Assembly: GCF_001297705.1 (NCBI RefSeq) | Contig: NZ_LIRF01000008.1 | Location: 806,001-870,000, forward strand | From: Chryseobacterium sp. ERMR1:04 | GTDB lineage: Bacteria > Bacteroidota > Bacteroidia > Flavobacteriales > Weeksellaceae | Reading direction: 5' to 3' | Length of the DNA stretch: 64,000 bases | In this document: positions 24,982 to 33,370 of the stretch, piece by piece | How the letters are laid out: each line of letters starts with the position of its first letter | How positions within the stretch are numbered: the stretch's first letter is position 1 | Notes under the pieces: model-generated | Seen by the model: the letters and a program-made list of their open reading frames with translations, nothing else | What the model was told of the DNA's origin: nothing | The model's database searches: none | Program-made: the position numbers and the translations under genes

Positions 24982-24987
24982 ACTAAG

Positions 24988-26085
24988 TTATATTATAACC
25001 GGATAAGCATCTGGAAATCTTTTTCCTGTTTCCGATTCCCTATAAATTTCAATGAGGAATTTTTGTAATTCTTGAAGAAAGTAAATACCTCTTACATTAG
25101 TAGAAGTTCTTCCTTTAGTCCTATTTTCTTTAATAAATCTTTTATAAGCTTCCTCAATCTGAAGTCTTATTTTTAAAATATTAGAATAACTATACAAAAA
25201 CCTAGTTAAGTCAATGTTTTCCAAATAATACCTTTTTCTAAAGTATCTTATTCTTTGATTTATAAGTCTAGCATCATTAGCTTTTTCTGTTAGAAGTCCT
25301 CTCTCAATATTTTTGTTTAAATAAGGAATAATGGAAATGGCTTCATACTCGTATTTATAATTGAATGATAAATGGTTTAATTTATTGAGGTTTAGCCTGA
25401 TTGGCTTTAAAAACTTGGTACAGAAATCATTTGGATTCTTATAATTAAGATTAAATTTCTGATTAAAGGTCGAAAGTTTTAAAGTCGTGCCATTTTCAGG
25501 GATCTTTGATAGCCATATTGCAAATAAAATATGTTTGTTATTTCGTATTTGATAAACCAATTCATACATTATATGATTATATTCTGTTAAGACAATTAGT
25601 TTCTTAAGCCAAAAACTACTTATTAAAAAAGAAGTATATCCTCTTTCTTCATAAGTTGGTAAAGAAATCAGCCCCCCAAAGGTTTTAATGTCCTTGCCTG
25701 CTATGTTTTTTGATGTATACCATCCCATTCTAAACCTTGCAAGATATTCATACGCTTCAATAATCTGCTTACTGGATCTTTTTCTTGAAATTTTGTTATT
25801 TCTGATCTTCATTGATATGAATACATTGTTTTCAGTTTCAAATTCTTCATCAAAAAGAGTAAGTTGTCTAACCTGCTTTTCAGGCATAAATTGATCATTT
25901 CTCAGAATTGAGATTATATTGAAAATAATTCTTAAAGCATTTATGGGTATATCCGTTGCTTTATTATCTTGAAACAAAAAGTCATCGGCAAATTGATTAC
26001 CTATTCTTATAAATTCAACCTTCTGAATGTCATCATAGCTTTTCTTAACAATTTTTCTACTTTGATCGGAAACCATATGAGTCAT
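24988..26085 (-). CDS. Replication initiator (Rep_3/RepB-type winged-helix protein)
   Basis: 365 residues with two winged-helix-like halves. The first contains INALRIIFNIISIL and VFISMKIRNNKI, the second begins near LKLSTFNQKFNLNY, as in iteron-binding initiators of the RepA/RepB/Rep_3 superfamily. Iterons lie directly behind its 3' end. It is third in an operon after an excisionase-like and an 81-aa gene (13-bp spacing). It implies the element can replicate after excision. Confidence 0.85.
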   Translation of the reverse strand: MTHMVSDQSRKIVKKSYDDIQKVEFIRIGNQFADDFLFQDNKATDIPINALRIIFNIISILRNDQFMPEKQVRQLTLFDEEFETENNVFISMKIRNNKISRKRSSKQIIEAYEYLARFRMGWYTSKNIAGKDIKTFGGLISLPTYEERGYTSFLISSFWLKKLIVLTEYNHIMYELVYQIRNNKHILFAIWLSKIPENGTTLKLSTFNQKFNLNYKNPNDFCTKFLKPIRLNLNKLNHLSFNYKYEYEAISIIPYLNKNIERGLLTEKANDARLINQRIRYFRKRYYLENIDLTRFLYSYSNILKIRLQIEEAYKRFIKENRTKGRTSTNVRGIYFLQELQKFLIEIYRESETGKRFPDAYPVII

Positions 26086-26098
26086 TTTTAATTTCTCG

Positions 26099-26344
26099 TT
26101 AACTCTTTAATAATCTTTTGAAAAATTGAAATTGTTTTGAAAAAAATTTCTTCAATATTTCACTTAAACTTTTTTTATAGTACTTCTCTACGAAATTTTC
26201 CTGAACCAGAATGTTACAAGCTAATCTACGAAGATGGTGTCTTGATAGTTCCGGATCTCTTTGAATAGAATTCAAAAAATCTTTCCTAACTGTATTATTA
26301 GGTAGAGAATCTAGCTGTTTAATCAATTCGTGTAATTCGTTCAT
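26099..26344 (-). CDS. 81-aa protein between the HTH and Rep genes
   Basis: 81 residues, helical and very basic toward the C-terminus (KKFFSKQFQFFKRLLKS); not recognised. Located 11 bp after the excisionase-like gene and 13 bp before Rep in the same operon, so it may take part in replication control or excision. Confidence 0.65.
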   Translation of the reverse strand: MNELHELIKQLDSLPNNTVRKDFLNSIQRDPELSRHHLRRLACNILVQENFVEKYYKKSLSEILKKFFSKQFQFFKRLLKS

Positions 26345-26355
26345 TACAAGTTTGA

Positions 26356-26634
26356 CTATTTACGATTTCTTCTACCGTATTCCAGAAGCTCTTTTTTAGA
26401 ATAGTAAAATCTCCCACTGAAATTATAATAAGGAAGATTCTTATTTTTTCTCCAGTCAATAATTGTAGGAATAGAAACGTGTAGGAATTTTGAAGCTTCT
26501 GTCTGAGAAATTAGATCTTCAGGTTGACTTTCTTCATTTTTTGAAGGAATTATAAAATTCTGTGCTTTATTGAGAATAATCTCAACTGCTTTTTCTAAAT
26601 CACCCTTAGAATGTGAATAAAGTTGTATTGACAT
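26356..26634 (-). CDS. Helix-turn-helix excisionase/regulator
   Basis: 92 residues with a MerR/excisionase-type winged helix (about 45-88): SQTEASKFLHVSIPTIIDWR followed by NKNLPYYNFSGRFYYSKKEL. Proteins of this type in Bacteroidota elements act as recombination directionality factors or activate rep/mob genes. First gene of the operon leading to Rep. Confidence 0.85.
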   Translation of the reverse strand: MSIQLYSHSKGDLEKAVEIILNKAQNFIIPSKNEESQPEDLISQTEASKFLHVSIPTIIDWRKNKNLPYYNFSGRFYYSKKELLEYGRRNRK

Positions 26635-26687
26635 TTTAATAAACTTTTATTGGTTTTTCTAATGCCAAAGTTCAAGTTTAAAAAGAC

Positions 26688-26719
26688 AAAAAAATAAATT
26701 CCGCTAAAAAACGGAATTT
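26688..26719 (-). terminator. Terminator of the integrase operon
   Basis: AAATTCCG (26696-26703) pairs with CGGAATTT (26712-26719); on the minus strand a run of T's follows (complement of 26688-26694). Confidence 0.75.
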
Positions 26720-26773
26720 AAAAACATTTTAAAGCAATGATAATCAGATAAATAATTTCATAACATGAAATTA

Positions 26774-28198
26774 CTATCGGACTAATGAGTTTAGCTCATT
26801 TTGTGTTTTTCTGTCTAATTTAAATCTATCCATACTATGGGCTTTATATATAGAAGTATTTTTTTCATGCTCAGGCTTATTGGCAAAATGAGTTAACAAA
26901 TATTGTAAATCAGAAATATTATAATCAAACTCCAAACTTTTATAATTATTTAAAAAGCGCATAATATATTTTATATTTTCAACAGTCAGTTCATTAGTAG
27001 TAGGAAATATTTTAATAGATTCATTGGTGACAAACTTAAATAAATCCTTAAAATCTCTTTTCAACTGTTTATTACCAGGTAAAATTTTGTCAACTAAACC
27101 TTCGAATAACATAATAGTTTTTTTAAGATCAATATTCACTTTAAGTAAATTTTTGTAATTGCTACTGTTGAGCATATTTTTAATATCATCTTTTAATAAA
27201 TTCTCATTTTTAACTTCATCATTGTAAATAAGTAATTTCTTATAACCATGAACACTATCGTAAATATTAATATTATCATCACAATAATATTTTTTATCAT
27301 AGTCTTTTACAAATTCCAAATCAGGTAATTCAAAATCTATCGAAACAATAAAAAAAGTAATATAGTATTGAGGATCATATTTACTAAGTTTTCTTGGAAA
27401 AAAGTATTTGTCTAAATATGTTAGCAATTCATCATTTTCATCTGAATAGCTTAATGCACGACTTCTAAAATCAAAGTAGTTATAACACTTAATATAGTTA
27501 CATTTTGTTCTCGAAGTAATTTCTTCAAAAGCCAAATGAATTTTATTATTAATAATTTGAAAATTATCTATAATTTTATCCTTATCGAAAAAATTGAATT
27601 TCTCCGAAATAATCTTCATATGATTCTCTAATTCTTTTGTGCCTTTGAATAAATAAGGATAAAGATTGATTACATCCAAGTCACTAAAAGCAATATCATA
27701 GTTTAAAAATTGTGATCTTCCGTAATTAGAATGATCTTGATATCGTTCCATTACTCGTCTCATTATCTTATTAAGTTCTATATTAAAAAACAAATCAATA
27801 ATACATACAGAACTATCATTATCTGTGAGTCTGTATTCAATATTAACATCTTCAGGAAAAGAATGATCTATAGGAATTACATAACCAAATTCTCCGTATG
27901 CTTTTTCAAATATCGAATTATTTTCATGCCTATAACCATAAGTCTCTAACTGGAATAATAGCCCCATGACTGATAATAAATGATCTGAATGCTTATTAAG
28001 AATTTCATGGTTCCTATTTATAAATTTTTCATGCTCTTTAAATAAAAAGAAAAATTTTTCTGAAGCACCTAAATATGAAATTTCTTCATATTTTTCTAAA
28101 ATCGAATATGTACGTGAATCCTTTTCCAAATAAGAGCTTAAAATATTAACAGATTCAGGTGTGATATATTTTAAGATAGTTAAGTCGTTTATTTCCAT
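26774..28198 (-). CDS. 474-aa protein of unknown function coupled to the integrase
   Basis: 474 residues, AT-rich codons, rich in Asn, Lys, Tyr and Asp; no signal peptide, membrane helix or recognisable catalytic motif. The 5' end overlaps the integrase stop by 10 bp, so it is expressed with the integrase and ends in its own terminator. It could be an integration accessory factor or cargo such as a defence protein; it is not recognised and nothing in the sequence decides. Confidence 0.75.
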   Translation of the reverse strand: MEINDLTILKYITPESVNILSSYLEKDSRTYSILEKYEEISYLGASEKFFFLFKEHEKFINRNHEILNKHSDHLLSVMGLLFQLETYGYRHENNSIFEKAYGEFGYVIPIDHSFPEDVNIEYRLTDNDSSVCIIDLFFNIELNKIMRRVMERYQDHSNYGRSQFLNYDIAFSDLDVINLYPYLFKGTKELENHMKIISEKFNFFDKDKIIDNFQIINNKIHLAFEEITSRTKCNYIKCYNYFDFRSRALSYSDENDELLTYLDKYFFPRKLSKYDPQYYITFFIVSIDFELPDLEFVKDYDKKYYCDDNINIYDSVHGYKKLLIYNDEVKNENLLKDDIKNMLNSSNYKNLLKVNIDLKKTIMLFEGLVDKILPGNKQLKRDFKDLFKFVTNESIKIFPTTNELTVENIKYIMRFLNNYKSLEFDYNISDLQYLLTHFANKPEHEKNTSIYKAHSMDRFKLDRKTQNELNSLVR

Positions 28199-29412
28199 GC
28201 CTTATCCATTTGATCGTCCGTAAATGCTTCAGTAACTTTCATATATTTATCTAAAACTGCATCTTTTTTAATATTTGCAATCTTCTTAATTGCTTTTGGC
28301 TCCATTCCTAAAAGAAGAGAATTCGTGATAAATGTTTTCCTAGCTGTATGGCTTGTAATAAATTTACATTTAGGCTGTGTTAAAGATTTTTTTTGATTGC
28401 CAACAAACCAATGTATTGTAAAAGGTTGTGTAATTTCAGCTTCTTCACAACACTCTTTTACATATTCATTAAATTTTTGAGATGAAATATGGGGTAATGG
28501 TTCGTAAATAGTACCTTTATACTTATTCAAAATCTCTTTTGCGTATTTATTTAGCTTAATCGCATGATTTTGAGTTTTCGTTTTTTGAATTGATAGAATT
28601 ATATGTTCTTCAGAGATATTTGCTAGGTGAAGTTTTGAAAGGTCTGAAAATCTTAATCCCGTGAAGCATCCCATGCAGTAAAAATCTCTAACATGGCTCA
28701 ATCGTGCGCTTTCAAATTCTTTATTATAAAGAATCATTAATTCTTCAAAAGTTAGATAAACAATATCGATATCATGCTCAGTGGCAATAAATTTTTCATA
28801 CTCTCGATTGGAATGATAACCCTTTTCTTCAGACCATTTAAGAAATGATTTTAAGACTTTAATGATTTTGGCAAAGTAGTTTTGTTTAACTTTCTTATCC
28901 TGGTATGAATATTCCATTAGAGTCTCAAAGAATGGAGTGTTAACTTGGTCAAAAGAGATAATAAATCCGGAATCATCACAAAAATTTTTAAGATAATTTT
29001 TTACTGTAGTTTGCCCCTTGGTTGTATTAGGAGTTTTCGTAAGTTTCCCTTTTTCTATATACTCATCAAAACATTGAAAGAAGTCAAATTTATTTTCAAC
29101 TAATTCTTGTCTTTTTTCAAAAAGCTCATTAAACTTTTCTGATGAAAACTTAATATCATTGACTTTCAAATAAAGAAAAAGCTTATTCACCTTATCCTCG
29201 ATCTGTTGTAGGTCGTCATTAATGATCTGGTAATTGTTATCTTTTTCTTTCTTCAGGTTGGGTTTAACTCTATGTCCCGTCCAATGATTTTCTAAGACAG
29301 ATAAACCGGTATTTTTCCTAATTCTTTTCCCATCATGACGTACAATAAGCTGTATTGGAATTAAGCCATCTTTATTTATTTTTTCTTTTCTTAATTCAAA
29401 AACTGTCTTCAT
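28189..29412 (-). CDS. Tyrosine recombinase (integrase) of the element
   Basis: 407 residues: an Arm-DNA-binding domain of the Bacteroidota type (1-50, IPIQLIVRHDGKRIRKNTG), a SAM-like core-binding domain (about 110-205) and the catalytic domain. Catalytic residues seen are R254 (TGLRFSD), H355 and R358 (SHTARKT) and Y390 (LDKYMK). The second His/Trp position appears as N380 (IANIKK), an unusual substitution. It sits next to attR, as integrases of tRNA-inserted elements do. Confidence 0.93.
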   Translation of the reverse strand: MKTVFELRKEKINKDGLIPIQLIVRHDGKRIRKNTGLSVLENHWTGHRVKPNLKKEKDNNYQIINDDLQQIEDKVNKLFLYLKVNDIKFSSEKFNELFEKRQELVENKFDFFQCFDEYIEKGKLTKTPNTTKGQTTVKNYLKNFCDDSGFIISFDQVNTPFFETLMEYSYQDKKVKQNYFAKIIKVLKSFLKWSEEKGYHSNREYEKFIATEHDIDIVYLTFEELMILYNKEFESARLSHVRDFYCMGCFTGLRFSDLSKLHLANISEEHIILSIQKTKTQNHAIKLNKYAKEILNKYKGTIYEPLPHISSQKFNEYVKECCEEAEITQPFTIHWFVGNQKKSLTQPKCKFITSHTARKTFITNSLLLGMEPKAIKKIANIKKDAVLDKYMKVTEAFTDDQMDKAWK

Positions 29413-29440
29413 TCTTAACTTAAATTAATTTAAACTAGAT

Positions 29441-29466
29441 AAAGGGTGGCTAAATAGGTGGTTAAA
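29441..29466 (+). repeat. Right integrase arm-type sites
   Basis: GGGTGGCTAAA (29444-29454) and AGGTGGTTAAA (29456-29466), 12 bp apart, in the same orientation and spacing as the pair at 13821-13843. Confidence 0.7.
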
Positions 29467-29580
29467 TTTGATTTTAAATTAGCTAAAAATGATTATATTG
29501 ACTATTTAGAAATCCTTTATAATTCAAAGTTATTGAATATAAATGAATTAAAGATAAAGAAATTTTAAGAAAATTATATA

Positions 29581-29615
29581 GTACCCCCGCCCGGGGTACT
29601 AAAAACCCTCTGTAA
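29581..29615. repeat. attR: element-side attachment repeat
   Basis: 29586-29604 is identical to attL, followed by an extra A and CCCTCTGTAA. GTACCCC (29581-29587) and GGGGTAC (29593-29599) form a perfect inverted repeat around a 5-bp centre, as expected for paired core-type integrase sites. Confidence 0.9.
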
Positions 29616-29636
29616 TTTTATTACGGAGGGTTTTTT
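29606..29636 (+). terminator. Terminator at the right junction
   Basis: CCCTCTGTAAT (29606-29616), loop TTT, ATTACGGAGGG (29620-29630), then TTTTTT. Presumably the original terminator of the tRNA operon, displaced by the insertion. Confidence 0.85.
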
Positions 29637-29640
29637 ATTT

Positions 29641-29765
29641 TAAGATGGTTCCTAAAAAGGTATTTTTACACTTTTACTATCTTATTCTAATAGTATCTCA
29701 TTTCTAAAGATGAGCGTAATCTAAATACTCCTTATAAGAAACTACTTTTCCTTTTTTAATTAATT
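29641..29765. other. Possible gene remnant beside attR
   Basis: On the minus strand a short open stretch would encode LIKKGKVVSYKEYLDYAHL and then stop, without a start codon. It looks protein-like but is too short to identify; it may be debris at the junction or chance. Confidence 0.25.
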
Positions 29766-30664
29766 TTATCTAGAAAGAAGAATATTCTTAATTTTTTCTT
29801 GTGTGGCCTTATCAATATCAAGTCCTTTTTCAAAGTAATTTTCTATTGAACCATAATTTTTCTGAACTGTGCTAAAAGAAGCGTCTAAATATTCTTTTTT
29901 TACACCAAGTACATCAATCAATATATTTTTTTTCCTCCTGCAGCTACAAAAGAATCGATCTGTTTCTTGTAGGCAGGGATTAAATAGGTATTTGATTCTA
30001 AATAATTACTATAAATCTGATCTTTTGGAACTCCTAATAAGCTTAGAAGAGAGGCAGCAGCCCAGCCTGTCCTGTCTTTTCCTGCTGTACAGTGGAAAAG
30101 GGCAGGTAAATTATTTTTATTGGCAATAGACAGGAAGAAATCATGATATGCTTTTTTGGCACTTGGTAGTTCTACAAGGTCTACATAAATTTCTTTGAAC
30201 AACTCTGCAGCCTTGCCATTCCCCATTGCTTTATTGACCTCTGCAGGATTTTTCAATACCTTGGATAGAGTAGCGGCACCTACCGTGCTTTTATCTTTCA
30301 AGACATCCAGCCATATTTCTTTTGTGTGGTTGGGTAATTGATCTGGAGATTCTTCTCTTTCTGCAGCTGTTCTTAAATCATAGACGGTTTTTAGGTGTAG
30401 CGAATCTAGCTTTGACTGATCTTCCGCAGAAATAGGATTCAGCTGGTTGGAACGATACAATAAACCTTCTTTTATTGTTTTGCCGGTTGTGGTAGAATAG
30501 CCTCCCAGTTCCCTAAGATTGGGTACCGAATGGATGTTCAAGTTTGCGCCTGCAATTACGTCTTGGGTAGATTCTATTTTTACGGTCTGGTTGTTATGAC
30601 AACCTAAAATTGGAATGATCATTAAGGGTAAAATAATTTTTTTAATACTGGTGTTTCTCATCAT
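29766..30664 (-). pseudogene. Tyrosine-protein phosphatase lipoprotein, frameshifted near the C-terminus
   Basis: Lipoprotein signal with lipobox PILGC (C22) and the Y_phosphatase3 active-site loop HCTAGKDRTG. The uninterrupted frame stops at 29918, after 248 residues. At the eight-A run of the minus strand (29926-29933) one extra A would continue the protein as NILIDVLGVKKEYLDASF... to a stop at 29766, matching the usual C-terminal helices of the family (299 residues in all). So this is a one-base deletion, slippage on the A-run, or a sequencing indel. The catalytic domain itself is intact. Confidence 0.8.
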
Positions 30665-30776
30665 TTATTTTTTAGATTAAAAAACATTTTTTCTAAAGTC
30701 TGGTTGTGACTTCCTTACTAATTTACAATATTATTAAGTTCTGAGAAAAATTTTACAGCCATTTTTTTGGTGTTAT

Positions 30777-30808
30777 CTAAAAAAGCATACCTTTTCAGAT
30801 ATGCTTTT
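30777..30808 (-). terminator. Terminator at the end of the effector cluster
   Basis: AAAAGCATA (30781-30789) pairs with TATGCTTTT (30800-30808); minus-strand T-run from the A's before 30783. Confidence 0.8.
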
Positions 30809-30811
30809 GTG

Positions 30812-32127
30812 TTATTTTTTAGGATGTTGTTTCCGCCATTCTGTGATGTTTAATGGTTGATTATCTGTTCCACAAGTGCCATTGTATTCACACTCTTCAA
30901 CAAAGTATTCATCATAGTCAGCATTATCCCACCATTCTTTAAACTTTGGAAGGCTGAAGTAATTATTTTTTTCTAAGATGTCAATATCTTTTTGATTTAG
31001 AAAAAAGCGTAGCCTTCCCATTATTTTAGAGTGGCTGTCATAAGAAGGGTTGTATTTATATTGTTCTGCAAAATAGGCTAGATTGGCCATTATTTTTACT
31101 CTGTCAGCTTCTGTTAAAATTTTTGATTCTGTGTTTCCGTTATTTCCCAAATATTCTAGATATTGTTTGATATTATTCAGCGTGAATCTATTTTCTGAGG
31201 CATCATTTGGAAGGTAAAGCTTTTGTAATACTTTAAATGTATTGGCGTGTAATCTTGCCGTTCCATCACAATCCTTTGTCCAAAATAATTTCCCAAAGTC
31301 TGTTGGATTATTTTTATCAAACTTTGTCTTTTCTATTACCCATTTCAATAAATCAGTATCTTGAGTATATCCGTAAGTTTTTACTAAACCTTCCATGAAA
31401 TACTGTCATTTAATATTAACCATTTGTATTGAGCTTTGTTGTCATTGAACAAATACATATTACGGGCAATAATTGTTTGTATATTATGGTTGCGCTTTAC
31501 TTTTAGATCATATTCATCTGAGCGATTCTCCAGATCTCGCCATTGCTCAATATTGTATTTCTCTTTGTTATAGATGTATTCTTTAGGTAGCTCTTTTTCT
31601 TTATTGGCAATGTTTGGATATTGTGACTGATAGTCTAAAATTTCAGGGAGATAATAAAAATCGGCAATAAATTTTTGATCTTTAATAATATAAGTTCCAT
31701 TATAATCAATAAAGTTATTAGGTTCCAGAATGAGATCTCTGCTACATGTATCAAGATAATTAAGATAAAGGTATTTCTTATCTGAGTTAGGGATAATTAT
31801 CCTTCCAAAAACGGTTCTGATCTTTTGATTAAAAGCGTCATTGCTTATAGTTTTATATCCATTATCCTTTAAAATTTTCGCAACTGTTCGAACTTCTGTA
31901 TCTAATTCTTCTATAGCGAATGATTTTTTCATTATTTCAACACCCGCTTCTTTATTATATTGATTTGCGCCCTGCCTTAATTGCTTTTCTAATATTTTTT
32001 CTTCTGTAGTTTGTGATTTAAGTAAGATATTAATGAGCAGAAAAATGAAAAGAATAAGTGGAGGTGATGGAAATGGGGTTTTAAGGCTGATTTTTTTTTT
32101 CATAATACTCATTGTCACATTTTTCAA
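30812..32127 (-). pseudogene. Frameshifted paralogue of the adjacent 402-aa lipoprotein
   Basis: Two reading frames, 31384-32127 (247 aa) and 30812-31396 (194 aa), together align with the 402-aa neighbour: ARNMYLFNDNKAQYKWL matches ARNMYLFNENKTYITWL, and LVKTYGY matches LVKQFGY. Adding one T in the minus-strand TTT near 31399-31401 would read DSIFMEGLVKTYGY and join them into about 438 residues. The N-terminus carries a signal peptide (LILFIFLLINILLKSQ). If real, one copy of a duplicated candidate immunity gene has been lost; a sequencing indel is the alternative. Confidence 0.8.
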
Positions 32128-32161
32128 AACACACAGATATACTAATTGTCTGGTTCTTTTA

Positions 32162-33370
32162 TTATTGAGAACTGTGCTCTATTATTCCTTCTACTCTCAT
32201 ACTACTTTCTTTTAAATCAGGGAGTCCATAATAATTGTTTTTCTGGAATACAGGAATGATATTTTTATCACTTACTACACTATTATAAAGTACACTTTCG
32301 GCATTCCAAATTGCATTGCCTGAATTAATACCTGCAAAATCTAAGTAAAAAGGATCAACTGTATTACCGATGTACGCTAATATTTTGTATTTTTCATCTT
32401 TAGTAAATGTGCTATTATCTTTTAAAGCATATCCAAAATTCTCTAAAGCTGTTAGCAACCTGTTTTCATTAGATTTAGTATGATCTTTGATATATTTTAG
32501 TAATTCTGTTCGTATTTCTAATTCTCCTTTGCAATTTTTAACGAAAATAATATCTCCTATATCAGAAGCTGTTTGATATTTTTCAAGATAATCATTCATA
32601 GCAAGATCGGTAAATTTAGGCTCTCTAGTATAGCCAAACTGTTTAACTAATGTTTTAACAAATATAGGATCTTGCGTAACCAGCCAGGTAATGTATGTTT
32701 TATTCTCATTAAACAGATACATGTTACGGGCAACTATTATTTGAGCATTTTTTTTCTGTTGCTCTTTTAAATTAGGAATGTCTTTCCAGCGTTTTACATG
32801 CTGCGGACCATCATTGGTTGTTATATCAATAGTATTTTCTTCCAATTTTTTTAAATCTGGATATAGTTTTTGATAATCAATCAATAAAGGAATAGGATAG
32901 AAATAGGATATTAATTTATTTTTTTTTGAAACATATAAATTCTGATTTTCAGAAGAGAAGGGCAAAAAGTTTAACTCTTTATCACATGTATTATAGGTGT
33001 CTAATTTTAAAAAATTAGTGTTGGAATTATAATCTATTTTTCTTCCAAATATATTTTCAATCTTTGCTCCGAATTGATTGTTATCTAGGGTTTTATATCC
33101 GTTAGATTGTAAAATAGAATCTTCAATTTCAATTAAAGCTTCCAAATCTTTTTCAGAATAATTACTAAAACTTCCATATTCTTCGGCAGCGCCTTTTTTT
33201 AATTGTTCGGCCAAAATAGAATTTATTTCCATTTTTTCTGTGTTTTTAGCATTTGCATGTTGATTGGTTATTTCTTGCTTTTTTTGCTGACATTGGATGA
33301 GACAAAAAAAACAAGAGGCAATTAAAATCTTTGTTATAACTAGTTTACGTTGAACTTTCGCCATTGTCAT
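32162..33370 (-). CDS. Lipoprotein next to the PAAR effector, candidate immunity protein
   Basis: 402 residues with a lipoprotein-type signal (VITKILIASCFFCLIQC, Cys about 27). No family recognised; helical, with a repeated ARNMYLFNENKTYITWL segment shared with the broken paralogue downstream. Its start overlaps the end of the 1428-aa effector by 26 bp, so it is translationally coupled; an alternative ATG lies two codons inside. A membrane-tethered periplasmic protein coupled to a peptidoglycan-hydrolase effector is the layout of an immunity gene. Inference from context. Confidence 0.75.
   Translation of the reverse strand: MTMAKVQRKLVITKILIASCFFCLIQCQQKKQEITNQHANAKNTEKMEINSILAEQLKKGAAEEYGSFSNYSEKDLEALIEIEDSILQSNGYKTLDNNQFGAKIENIFGRKIDYNSNTNFLKLDTYNTCDKELNFLPFSSENQNLYVSKKNKLISYFYPIPLLIDYQKLYPDLKKLEENTIDITTNDGPQHVKRWKDIPNLKEQQKKNAQIIVARNMYLFNENKTYITWLVTQDPIFVKTLVKQFGYTREPKFTDLAMNDYLEKYQTASDIGDIIFVKNCKGELEIRTELLKYIKDHTKSNENRLLTALENFGYALKDNSTFTKDEKYKILAYIGNTVDPFYLDFAGINSGNAIWNAESVLYNSVVSDKNIIPVFQKNNYYGLPDLKESSMRVEGIIEHSSQ

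Larger units (their letters stand above)
13761..29604. mobile_element. Integrative mobilizable element in tRNA-Leu(UAA)
   Basis: About 15.8 kb bounded by a 19-bp direct repeat (13761-13779 and 29586-29604), starting in the 3' end of tRNA-Leu(UAA). It contains an integrase at its right end, a likely excisionase, a Rep protein with iterons, a Toprim protein, two mobilisation proteins and a coupling protein. No TraA-TraQ/VirB-like mating-pair genes are present, so it would need a helper conjugative element. Paired arm-type repeats lie just inside each end. Visibly more AT-rich than the flanks. Confidence 0.9.

Noticed and set aside
29869..30129. 86-codon plus-strand ORF
   Set aside because: It is antisense to the phosphatase gene, whose catalytic motif is clear.
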